Shown here: in pieces, positions 56,481 to 64,000 of the stretch | How the letters are laid out: every line of letters starts with the position of its first letter | Position numbering within the stretch: the first letter of the stretch is position 1 | Assembly: GCA_040768665.1 (NCBI GenBank) | Contig: JAXGMN010000019.1 | Location: 177,012-241,011 of the forward strand | Direction: 5' to 3' | Length of the DNA: 64,000 bases | From: JABWBD01 sp040768665 | GTDB lineage: Bacteria; Planctomycetota; Planctomycetia; Pirellulales; Thermoguttaceae | Position numbers and translations under genes: made by a program | The notes under the pieces: generated by a model | Database searches by the model: none | Told to the model about the DNA's origin: nothing | What the model saw: only the letters and a program-made list of their open reading frames with translations

Positions 56481-59400
56481 TCAGTCCTTTGGACTTGTCT
56501 GGGCGCTCGCGTCGATGCGGTGCCGGTCGGGATACAGTCCGATCGCTTCTACCGGGATCGGCTCGAGCCCGAGCGACACGGCGGTCGTGTCGGGCAGCCG
56601 GAAGTCGCCGTCACCCGCCGCGGCGAACCCGGGGTCTTGATCCGTGGCCAGGTTGGCGAACAGTTGAGCGTAGCCACGGTCGCGACGCAGGAACTCGCCG
56701 CAGCGAAACACCAGGTTCCGCCCGAGGAGGTTGACGTTCGGTTCCTCGTCGAGCCGGGCGAGATCGGGGTAACGCTCGAGGTAAAGTTGCCGGTCGACGT
56801 CATGCGCGTCGAGTGCCTTGGCCGTCCGCTCCTTCCATCGCTCCGCGTTCCACGGGGAAAAGCTCACCGCGGCCATGCAGTCGACAAAGATGTTGTTGTC
56901 GACCCAGTTGTCCTTGCCGCCGTGGATCTGCACGCCGCCGAAGCCGGTCTTGCCCGCGGAACAGCGGCAGAAAATGTTGCCGTAGATAACCTGGCCGGAA
57001 ATGGCATCGTCCAGCCGAATGCCGGCCTGGCCGCAGGCGGGCTCTTCGACGGGGTTCTGCTGGTTGCCGATGTGGTGCCAGTAGTTGTAGCGGAACACGT
57101 TGCCGCGATAGGTGGCGTTGCCGAACATATCGACGCCGCCCTGGTCGTCCGACTCCTCGACCACGTGATGCACCTCGTTGTACTCGACAACATGATCGTT
57201 GCCGCCCAGGCGGATGGCGCTGGAGTTGATGTCGTGCAGGCAATTGTGGGCGATGCGATTGCCGACGCCGCTCAGGAGCACCGCCGGCGTATACGTGTGG
57301 TCGATCCGCGAAAGATCGTGGACGTCGCAGTTTTCGACGAAGCAACCGCCGGGCGCGAGCGTCTTCCGGTCGCCGCCGGAGACCACCAGGCCGCCGCGGC
57401 CCATCGAGTAGACGTCGCACGAGAGGACACCGTGGCGGCGCCCGTCGACGAGAATGCCGTTGCCGCCGAAACGCCTCACCGTGCAGCCCGCCAGCAGGCA
57501 GCCCTCGCCGCCGCGGACATGGATGGCATCGACGCAGCCGAGGTCCCAGGTCAGCCCCTCGAAGGCCACCCAGGACACCTTGTCCAACTCGAGCATGGGC
57601 GAATCAAGCGTGGAGAGCTCGACCACGGCTTTCCCGGGATCCGACGGCGGATAGAAGTAGAGAACACCGGCAGCGCGATCGAGGTACCATTCGCCCGGCA
57701 CGTCGATCTCGGAGAGGAGATTGACGGCATAGTAGGGCGCATCCTTCCGGTAGCCGTAGCGGTGGTAGGGCGTTGCGAGGGTAATCTCGCGTTTCGCCGG
57801 ATCGATGGAAGCGACCGGCTCGTAGGAATCGGCCCAATCCCAGAACCAGTAGCCGTAGAGCATTGCGTTCTTGTCCTCCTTCCATCGCGAGGGGCGGTCG
57901 CCCTCGTAGACGAGCCTGCCGGTCTTGCTCCCTTTGCGACCGTGGATTTGGTGGTCATCGGGCGCAGCCACGTCGGCCACGTGCACGAAGCCTTCGTTCG
58001 GCCAGCGGGCTAGCGGCATCGCCTTGCCGTCGAAGAACAATTCGATCACCGGGTAGGTCTTGAAGCCCGAACCGCTGGCAAACCCGCCCAACCGAAGCGG
58101 CTTGAGGTCTTGGATGCCATGCTTCTTGACGTCCGCGGAGACGACCTTTCCATGGGCTTCTTTGGGCAAACGGCTCAGAACGGATGGATCGCTTACCGGC
58201 TGAAAGCCGCTTAAGCGAATTCCGCCGCAGAACACGGGAGTCTCGCCATCGGCTGCTCGATAGACGATTGGCGCGGTCTCGCTGCCGGAGTCTTGCGATT
58301 GGAGTCTCAGCGTCTGGTGCACCGGGTATTCGCCGCCGTGGATCACGATCTCGGCGCCGCCGGTGAGCTTTCCGCTCGCCTTCAGCCGCCGCAATTCGTC
58401 GCGTGCACGCTCCAGGCCAGCGAAAGGCGCCGACGCCGTGCCGCTGCCGGAATCCGCGCCGGCCGGGGCGACGTGCAGGACCACCCGGGGCGCCGGCCGC
58501 TCGGGCAGTTGCGCCCGCCCGGACTGCGGATTCACCGCGGGCAAGCCCGCCTCGACCCGGGCGAGCTCGCCGAGACGCTGCCGGGCTTCCCAATTCAGAT
58601 GCGGCGGCACGTCTTTCATCTTGGTAAGCGCGGCGTAGGCCGCCTTCGCTGAAGCCCAATCTCGCTCGGCGTAGTAGGTCCGCGCAAGCCGCGACTGCGC
58701 TACGCCGCGGACGTACGGGGGAAGGTCCGCCTCTTCGAGCAGTTTGCCGTAAGCCGCGCGGGCCGCGGCATGATCGCCCGCCAGGAAAAGCCCATGCGCA
58801 GCCGCCAGCCGCAGATTGGTGCGTTCCGCCGGCGAGATCTCCGGCATGGCGAGCATCAACTCCGCCGCTTTCGGTGAGAGGGAGTGGATCGGCGACTGCC
58901 GGAGCACGTTCGCCAGCATCGGCACGGCCAAAGCCCGATAGCGCTGGGGCAACTCCGGGGTGCCGAGGATCTCGACGAGTTCGCTCCCCGCGGCACGGTG
59001 ACGGTTTTCCGCCAGCAGCGAGGCGGCCGCCTGCAGCTTCGCGACGACTTTCAGCGCCCGGCGAATCGAAACAGGCGTGGCGGACGACGTCTGCGGCCGA
59101 AAGGGCGCGGTCGAACACGGCAACTTCGTCGACCTCGAGAATGACCGAGCCGATTCCGGCGTTCGCATAACCGATGCGGAAGGCCGCCTTCTGAGCGGGC
59201 ATCGTCAGCGGGCCGGAGTGCTCGCCCGCGCCGGGGATCCCGTCGATGTAGAGCGTCATCTTGCGGCCGTCCCACGTGGCGGCCAGATGGTGCCAGACGC
59301 GGTCGGTGATCGGAGCGGTTCGGATTCCGACCGAGTGGGAGGGCTGTGGCCGGCCGATTTCAAACCCCAGCGTTTTGTTCGGATAATTCACCGTGATCCG

Positions 59401-59967
59401 CCAGCCTTCCCAGTAGCCATTGCCCAAGGCGAGCAGTGTGCCGTTGGTCGCGCCGTTGTTGCCGCGGAGCGAACCGACTCCTTCGACGCGAATCCAGGCT
59501 TCGACCGTGAAGCCTTCAGAGCCTATCCCAGAACCGTCGGGGACTGGCTCATTCTGCGGAGTCTTCGGAGCAAAATGTGCCTGTCCCCTCCCCTCGCGGT
59601 TTTGGGATAGGCTCTTATCAGAAAGCCGCGGTGAAGGGCCCAGCAGGCAACCGGCGTCCAACCGCACCGCCTTCTTGCCGGCCCACCGACCCTCGACGAT
59701 CGCCGGCGGTTGGGGCTTGCTGCCTTGGGGCGGGCTCGCCTGGTAGATCAGCTCGCCGCCTTTGCCGGCAAGGCTTGGGATCGGCTTGTTCGAGTCGAGC
59801 GGATCGAACGTGTAGAACTGCACCAGCGACGGGTGCTGCGCCACTTCGCGGCAATGTTGCAGCCACGCTGCGCGGGGTTGAGGCGAGAGCGGCTCGGCCA
59901 CGGCAGGGCGGGCCAGGCTCAGGAAGGCAAGGGCGATTAGGGATAGGATCACTGGCATAGACTTCAT
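56481..59967 (-). pseudogene. LamG + right-handed beta-helix secreted protein (GH141-like), one frameshift and repeat A3 in frame
   Basis: ATG 59967 (GAGGAG upstream) starts a signal peptide and a LamG/concanavalin domain (GFTVEAWIRVEG, WHHLAATWDGRKMTLYIDGI), inside which repeat A3 adds 33 codons in frame. Near 59065 one base shifts the frame. The second frame, open for 860 codons, carries a helical TPR-like stretch (LAENRHRAAGSELVEILGTP, RLARTYYAERDWASAKAAYA) and then a beta-helix: APAGADSGSGTASAPFAGLE, VDAIHVRGGEGCLLAGCTVR, LGGNDHVVEYNEVHHVVEES and RYNYWHHIGNQQN. This matches GH141-type proteins (known members are alpha-L-fucosidase and xylanase). With the indel repaired the protein is about 1160 residues. 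Confidence 0.75.
59518..59615. repeat. Palindromic repeat A, copy A3, inside a coding sequence
   Basis: Starts AGAGCCTATCCCAGAACCG and ends with its near complement; interior blocks as in A1. The host frame stays open through it and gains SLSQNREGRGQAHFAPKTPQ and 13 more residues, just before the GFTVEAW strand of the LamG domain. Confidence 0.85.
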
Positions 59968-60002
59968 AGCTGCTCCTCGATGATTTCTGAAAAAACTCCG
60001 CC

Positions 60003-60208
60003 GGTAGGTCCCGCTTGCCGAGCTCGTCGTCCTACACTTCTCCAGGACCCCCGTGGCCTCGTGCCACGGGTGAACGAGGTTCGCCAGCTAGCACGCGTCC
60101 TCCAACGCACTTCCGGCCCCCTGCCGCCTCGTGCGGCAGGGGCCAAAGGTTCGCCAGCTAGAAAATGCAGGACTTGTGTAGAACGACGAGCTTGCCGAGC
60201 GGGACCCG
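60003..60208. repeat. Composite repeat: C2 framed by inverted E-like arms
   Basis: The outer arms (GGTAGGTCCCGCTTGCCGAG at 60003 and the complement ending at 60208) run through AGCTCGTCGT and TACAC on both sides. Between them lie CCCCGTGGCCTCGTGCCACG, GTGAACGAGGTTCGCCAGCTAG, and CCCCTGCCGCCTCGTGCGGCAG, the blocks of repeat C. Confidence 0.65.
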
Positions 60209-60239
60209 GTGACTGCTGAAAAGGGGCCAGGCACCGCAA

Positions 60240-61034
60240 CATCTTGTACCTATCATATGGTCAACCCACCATCAGTTGCAGAGCCGGTTCCCTTTTTCAA
60301 CGGGCTCTACTGGACTGATCTTGCGATCACTCGGCGGTGAACGCCTGAGCCATTCTTACCGACGAAACATGGCTTGTCCAAGGGATTTCGCGGTCTGGCG
60401 GCTGTGGTGCCCAAGTTCTCGATTTCTCAAAACCGAGGGTGTTTGGTGGCCACGCGCTTCTGGGGGACGAGGGGGGAATTCTTCCGGCCAGGCGTCGTCT
60501 TTTCGCGCGTGCGCGCTAGCCGCGCAACCTTGGGCTCCTGCCGCGCGAGGCGGCAGGGGGCCCGAAATGGTTGTCGTTGACCAGCGCTCGCTGTCGAACC
60601 TCATTCGCCCGCGCGCCGGGGTCCTTGCTGCCACATGGCGTCGGCCTGCCGAAAAATGGACGAGTCCCCAGCCGCCGCGTGAACGGTTGGGCGGAGGATT
60701 GAGTCCGTTAATCGAATTGTCAAAGATCTGTGTTCATACGTTTAGTATTCCATCCCAAGATAATCGTTGCGGCGCGGGCTGTCAAGCGACTTTCCAGGCC
60801 AGGCGGAAAGATTGTTCAGCGGCGACGTGGGAGTGCGGTGAGTTTTTCGCCAAGGCGTGTTTTTCAGCTTTGAACTTGGGCGAGGCGCGTGGCTATAAGC
60901 AGTTGCTCGGGTTGGAGTTGTGAGGGAGGCTGTGCGCGTAAGTTCGCACAGCCCGGAAGTCGGGTGTCTAAAAAGTCGGCTGGAGAGAGGCTGACAAGAA
61001 AAATGTTTTTGGCGGAGGGTTGGCAGATTGATAC
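60240..61034. other. Gene-free stretch built of repeats
   Basis: Contains repeat C3 (about 60510-60630: CTCCTGCCGCGCGAGGCGGCAG, then GAACCTCATTCGCCCGCGCG) and the right half of repeat B (about 60646-60690: CGAAAAATGGACGAGTCCCC then CGCGTGAACGG). A plus-strand ORF at 60276-60923 runs through these repeats and is not considered a gene. No other structure was recognised. Confidence 0.6.
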
Positions 61035-61039
61035 GTGTG

Positions 61040-61430
61040 TGCGCTGAAGATCGTGGAATCGATCAGCCCTGAGACGGTCCGGCAGCCGCTAAAAAAACGG
61101 TATGACCAAGCGGAGAATCGAGTACTGGGTGATCCCTCCCGACGCCGACGGCGAGTTTGTTGCCAACATGGAGGAAGTGCTGGAAACGTAGGAAAAAGCC
61201 TACGATCCCAACTGCCCCGTCGTGTGCATGGACGAAAAACCAGTGCAACTTAGCAACGTTCGAGAAAAAAGTGTCAGGAACCATTTGTGCGAAGCACCCG
61301 AAGGGCCGGTTTCCGGCAAATGGTTCCTGACACTTATTTCTCGATCAATCCTTATCGGCGAGACGCGTGTGCCGATCCCAGCGAGCAAGGAGCATCCGGA
61401 GCGGGTTGATTACGAATACGAACGGCCCAC
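61040..61430 (+). pseudogene. IS630-family transposase remnant, interrupted by a palindromic repeat
   Basis: Frame pieces read ESISPETVRQPLKK (about 61060), then MTKRRIEYWVIPPDADGEFV, NMEEVLET, stop TAG (61189), EKAYDPNCPVVCMDEKPVQL (61195-61255) and, after the palindrome, ETRVPIPASKEHPERVDYEYER. These are consecutive segments of an IS630 transposase, with the first catalytic Asp in CMDEKP. A stop codon, a frameshift and an inserted repeat inactivate it, and both ends are missing. Confidence 0.8.
61261..61343. repeat. Palindromic repeat F inside the IS630 remnant
   Basis: Arms of 26 bases (CGAGAAAAAAGTGTCAGGAA and onward; 61261-61286 and 61318-61343) match at 25 positions, around a 31-base centre with an inner CCGG-rich hairpin. 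It separates two segments of the transposase that should be contiguous. Confidence 0.8.
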
Positions 61431-61681
61431 TAAACCGCAGCGGTGCTGCTGACCACACGATCTAGATGATACTCCAATCACGCAGACCTGCAAAGGGATG
61501 CCCAAGAAGGAAATAGGCGTGCCCACCAGATATAAAAGGAGGATCCCCACAACAGCCTCCGCGGAGGGGTTGTTTCTACCCGCCGACACCGGCGAGAATT
61601 ATCCTCAGTTCTGTCGGTTTACTCAAGGCTCCGCGGACTCTACAAATGTAACTATTCACGGGGCGGAAGAGAGGGGTTGCC

Positions 61682-63079
61682 ATGCTCGGCCGAATAGTAG
61701 TTCAGACGTGTTTGTTGGTGTGGGTTTTGGACACGACGTTGCCGTGCTGCGCGGCGGAGGCTCGGGCAAGCGACGCCAAGGTTGAGTGGAAGGCCGGCAC
61801 GGCTTCGGTCGTGATCACGCCGGAGGCGCCGATGTGGATGGCCGGCTATGCGTCGCGCGACAAGCCCTCCGAAGGCGCGGTCCATGATTTGAACGCCACA
61901 GCGCTGGCACTCGAGGACAGCCACGGCGCTCGCCTCGTGATCGTCGCACTCGATCTGATCGGCGTTCCAAGGGATCTCCGCAACTGGCTGGAGAAAGAGG
62001 TATCCCAGAAATTCCAGCTCCCGGCGAAATCGCTTCTGTTGAACGCGTCCCACACCCACTGCGGTCCCGTTGTGCGAGCCAACACGACGTACATGCCAAG
62101 AGAACAGGCGGAGCAAACGCAGCAGTACCTTGCGAGGCTTCGCGAGAAACTCGTCGCGGTCGTCGGCCAGGCCCTCGGCGATCTCGCGCCCGCCTCGCTG
62201 AGCTATACCTATGCGCGCGCGGGCTTTGCCATGAACCGGCGAACGCCCACGGAAACCGGATTCCGAAACCACCCCTATCCCGATGGGCCGGTCGATCACC
62301 AGGTTCCCGTGCTGCAAGTCAAAGGCGCGGACGGCAAGCCGGCTGCCGTGCTGTTCGGCTACGCATGCCATTCGACCACGCTGGGCTTCTACCAGTTCTG
62401 CGGCGACTATTCCGGCTTCGCCAGGCGTTACCTGGAAGCGGCCCACCCCGGGGTAACCGCCGTGTTCCTGGCGGGCTGCGGGGGCGATCAGAACCCCTAT
62501 CCCCGCCGCGAGCTGGAGCTTTGCCAGCAGCACGGCCACGCGCTGGCCAACGCGGTAGAAACCGCACTTGAGACGAACGCCACGCCGGTTCATGGCCCAT
62601 TGCGTGCGGCGCTGGAAGACGTGGTTCTCGAGTTCGCGACTCCGCCCAGCCGGGAGCAACTCGAAAAAGAATCGCAGTCCAAGAACAAGTGGGAGCGCCA
62701 GCATGCTGAAACGCTGCTTGCGGAGTTGGACGAGACCGGAAAGATTCGCACGGCGTATCCGGTCCCGGTTCAGGTGGTCCGGTTCGGCGACGACCTGATC
62801 CTGGTCGCTCTTCCCGGCGAAGTCGTGGTCGATTATTCGTTGCGGCTGAAGTCCGAACTCGCCGGCGCTGTGGTCTGGGTCGCCGGTTACTCGAACGACG
62901 TATTTGGCTATTTGCCTTCGCTCCGGGTGCTCGAAGAGGGCGGGTACGAAGGTGGGGGCGCCATGACTTACACGACGTTTCCGGGACCCTTTGCACCCTC
63001 GGTTGAGAAGCTCGTCGTCGACAAGGTGCACGAACTGGCCAAAAGGACGCAAATCCAGAGCACCGAGGATTCACCATAA
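61682..63079 (+). CDS. Neutral/alkaline ceramidase-like exported protein
   Basis: 465 residues from ATG 61682 (GAGAGGGG site). The signal peptide (QTCLLVWVLDTTLPCCA) is followed by the N-terminal domain of neutral ceramidases: AGTASVVITPEAPMWMAGYA, LVIVALDLIGVPRDLR, LLLNASHTHCGP (zinc-binding His pair), VLFGYACHSTTLG (a further His) and FLAGCGGDQNP, which corresponds to the nucleophile region. The C-terminal immunoglobulin-like domain of true ceramidases is absent, which is usual for planctomycete members annotated 'neutral/alkaline non-lysosomal ceramidase N-terminal'. It probably hydrolyses an amide bond in an unknown lipid or glycan. Frame clean. Confidence 0.87.
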   Translation: MLGRIVVQTCLLVWVLDTTLPCCAAEARASDAKVEWKAGTASVVITPEAPMWMAGYASRDKPSEGAVHDLNATALALEDSHGARLVIVALDLIGVPRDLRNWLEKEVSQKFQLPAKSLLLNASHTHCGPVVRANTTYMPREQAEQTQQYLARLREKLVAVVGQALGDLAPASLSYTYARAGFAMNRRTPTETGFRNHPYPDGPVDHQVPVLQVKGADGKPAAVLFGYACHSTTLGFYQFCGDYSGFARRYLEAAHPGVTAVFLAGCGGDQNPYPRRELELCQQHGHALANAVETALETNATPVHGPLRAALEDVVLEFATPPSREQLEKESQSKNKWERQHAETLLAELDETGKIRTAYPVPVQVVRFGDDLILVALPGEVVVDYSLRLKSELAGAVVWVAGYSNDVFGYLPSLRVLEEGGYEGGGAMTYTTFPGPFAPSVEKLVVDKVHELAKRTQIQSTEDSP

Positions 63080-63174
63080 CCGTTCGCCCCCTCGTGCAAC
63101 CGTGGACCACCAGGAATCCGACGGCTACACTGGTAATGGTCAGAAATCGCCATTACCTCAGAAAGATCGTTTCC

Positions 63175-63975
63175 ATGGCACGGAAGAGCCAGTCGCCTCG
63201 AGACAAGGCCATTCGCATCGCCGTTCAGAAGCTGGAGGGACTCCAAAGAGCGGGTCTCACCCACGTCGCCAGACCGCCCGCGGTTCAACGTCCTGCCGTG
63301 TCGACCCCCGCGGTCTCTGCTGCGTCCCCTGCCGCCGGACCATCTCCGGCCGCCCCCAGCCTGCCCGCCGCCGATCGTCCCGCGCCCGTGGAAACAGGCG
63401 ATCGCGCGGCCGCATTGGCGGAGGTCCAGCGGAAGGTGGCGGCGTGCGTCCGTTGTGCCGAGTTGGCGACCACCCGAACGCAGACCGTCTTCGGCGTCGG
63501 CAATCCCCATGCAAGACTTGCGTTTCTGGGCGAGGCGCCCGGGGCCGACGAAGACCGCGAAGGGATCCCGTTCGTGGGACGTGCCGGCCAGTTGCTGACC
63601 GACATTATTGAAAAAGGGATGCGAATCAAGCGATCCGACGTTTATATCCTCAACATCCTCCGCTGCCGGCCCCCGGGAAACCGCAATCCGTTGCCCATCG
63701 AGGCCGCCAACTGCCGCGAGTACCTCGACCGGCAACTCGAGATCATCCGGCCCGAGTTCATCTGCTGCCTGGGAGCCGTCGCCGCGCAGAACCTGTTGGA
63801 CACGACCGAGACGATCGGGCGGCTTCGTGGCCGGTTTCTCGACTACCAAGGCATCCGGGTTGTCTGCACATATCATCCCGCGTACGTGTTGCGGAACCCG
63901 CCGGCGAAGCGCCAGGTGTGGGAAGATATCCAAAAGCTCATGGCTGCGATGGGAATGGAAGTGTCCAAGACATAA
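63175..63975 (+). CDS. Family 4 uracil-DNA glycosylase (4Fe-4S)
   Basis: 266 residues from ATG 63175; the frame is open 27 codons earlier, but that part looks like leader sequence. Residues about 25-80 are an Ala/Pro-rich linker. The catalytic domain has motif A LGEAPGADEDREGIPFVGRA, the C-x2-C pair (CVRC) and C-x16-C pair (ILRCRPPGNRNPLPIEAANC) that hold the iron-sulfur cluster, CLGAVAAQNLL and the HPAYVLRNP loop that inserts into the minor groove. It removes uracil from DNA in base-excision repair. The ceramidase-like gene ends 95 bases upstream, so a shared transcript is possible. Confidence 0.93.
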   Translation: MARKSQSPRDKAIRIAVQKLEGLQRAGLTHVARPPAVQRPAVSTPAVSAASPAAGPSPAAPSLPAADRPAPVETGDRAAALAEVQRKVAACVRCAELATTRTQTVFGVGNPHARLAFLGEAPGADEDREGIPFVGRAGQLLTDIIEKGMRIKRSDVYILNILRCRPPGNRNPLPIEAANCREYLDRQLEIIRPEFICCLGAVAAQNLLDTTETIGRLRGRFLDYQGIRVVCTYHPAYVLRNPPAKRQVWEDIQKLMAAMGMEVSKT

Positions 63976-63979
63976 ATCG

Positions 63980-63995
63980 CCCCGACCAAACGGGG
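63980..63995 (+). terminator. Possible terminator stem after the glycosylase gene
   Basis: CCCCG and CGGGG arms around ACCAAA follow the stop codon by four bases. The window ends before any T-tract could be seen. Confidence 0.3.
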
Positions 63996-64000
63996 GTTGG

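Noticed and set aside
56205..58013. Plus-strand ORF of 602 residues opposite the beta-helix and M14 genes
   Set aside because: Crosses two minus-strand genes with catalytic or structural motifs; Val/Ala/Asp-rich composition of a reverse frame.
60276..60923. Plus-strand ORF of 215 residues
   Set aside because: Runs through repeats C3 and B; no ribosome site or domain.
1..64000. tRNA or rRNA genes
   Set aside because: No cloverleaf with T-loop consensus or rRNA-like segment was recognised by eye; a covariance-model scan would be needed to exclude them fully.

Overview
The window looks like a chromosome fragment of a high-GC planctomycete (Planctomycetota, probably Pirellulales-like). The indicators are a DUF1559 pseudopilin with its small lipoprotein partner, a surface protein with the LEPLEDRRLLS motif, two planctomycete-type ECF sigma factors next to a Ser/Thr kinase-TPR protein, a Uma2 protein, many secreted glycan-active enzymes and a sulfatase. 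No rRNA, tRNA or CRISPR array was recognised.

Layout. 1-1.2 kb: edge of a membrane-protein gene and a palindromic repeat. 1.3-20 kb: secreted carbohydrate-active genes (GH2-like remnant, Gfo/Idh/MocA oxidoreductase, Uma2, rhamnogalacturonan-lyase-like protein, sialidase-SGNH-alpha/beta-hydrolase fusion, DUF4091/GH123-like protein, esterase, GH-like protein), mostly on the minus strand and many frameshifted; a degraded group II intron (about 16.0-18.0 kb) sits inside a copy of repeat B. 20.5-22.5 kb: a two-gene nucleotidyltransferase module and a serine-recombinase remnant. 22.5-30 kb: DUF1559 pair, two ECF sigma factors and a kinase-TPR gene. 30.3-34.4 kb: a 1348-residue surface protein. 34.6-37.5 kb: a complete insertion sequence with terminal inverted repeats, a likely target duplication and two ORFs joined by an apparent -1 programmed frameshift. 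37.8-59.97 kb: mostly intact metabolic and secreted genes (FGGY kinase, 2-hydroxyacid dehydrogenase, PPC protein, BNR-sulfatase fusion, threonine aldolase, cyclase-like membrane protein, GH127, methyltransferase, M14 peptidase, LamG/beta-helix protein). 60-61.5 kb: repeats and an IS630 remnant. 61.7-64 kb: ceramidase-like protein and family-4 uracil-DNA glycosylase.

Working together. Most intact genes export enzymes that trim sulfated or acetylated, pectin-like or arabinose-containing glycans (sulfatase, sialidase-like, esterase, GH127, beta-helix, DUF4091), while the FGGY kinase, Gfo/Idh/MocA protein and hydroxyacid dehydrogenase could process released sugars. This is inference from family membership.

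Two themes stand out. First, dispersed palindromic repeats (families A-F below) lie in intergenic DNA, at gene ends and in one case in frame inside a coding sequence; they are in turn targets for a group II intron and an IS. Second, many genes carry single-base frameshifts while neighbouring long ORFs are clean, so real decay and residual assembly indels cannot be told apart from the sequence alone.
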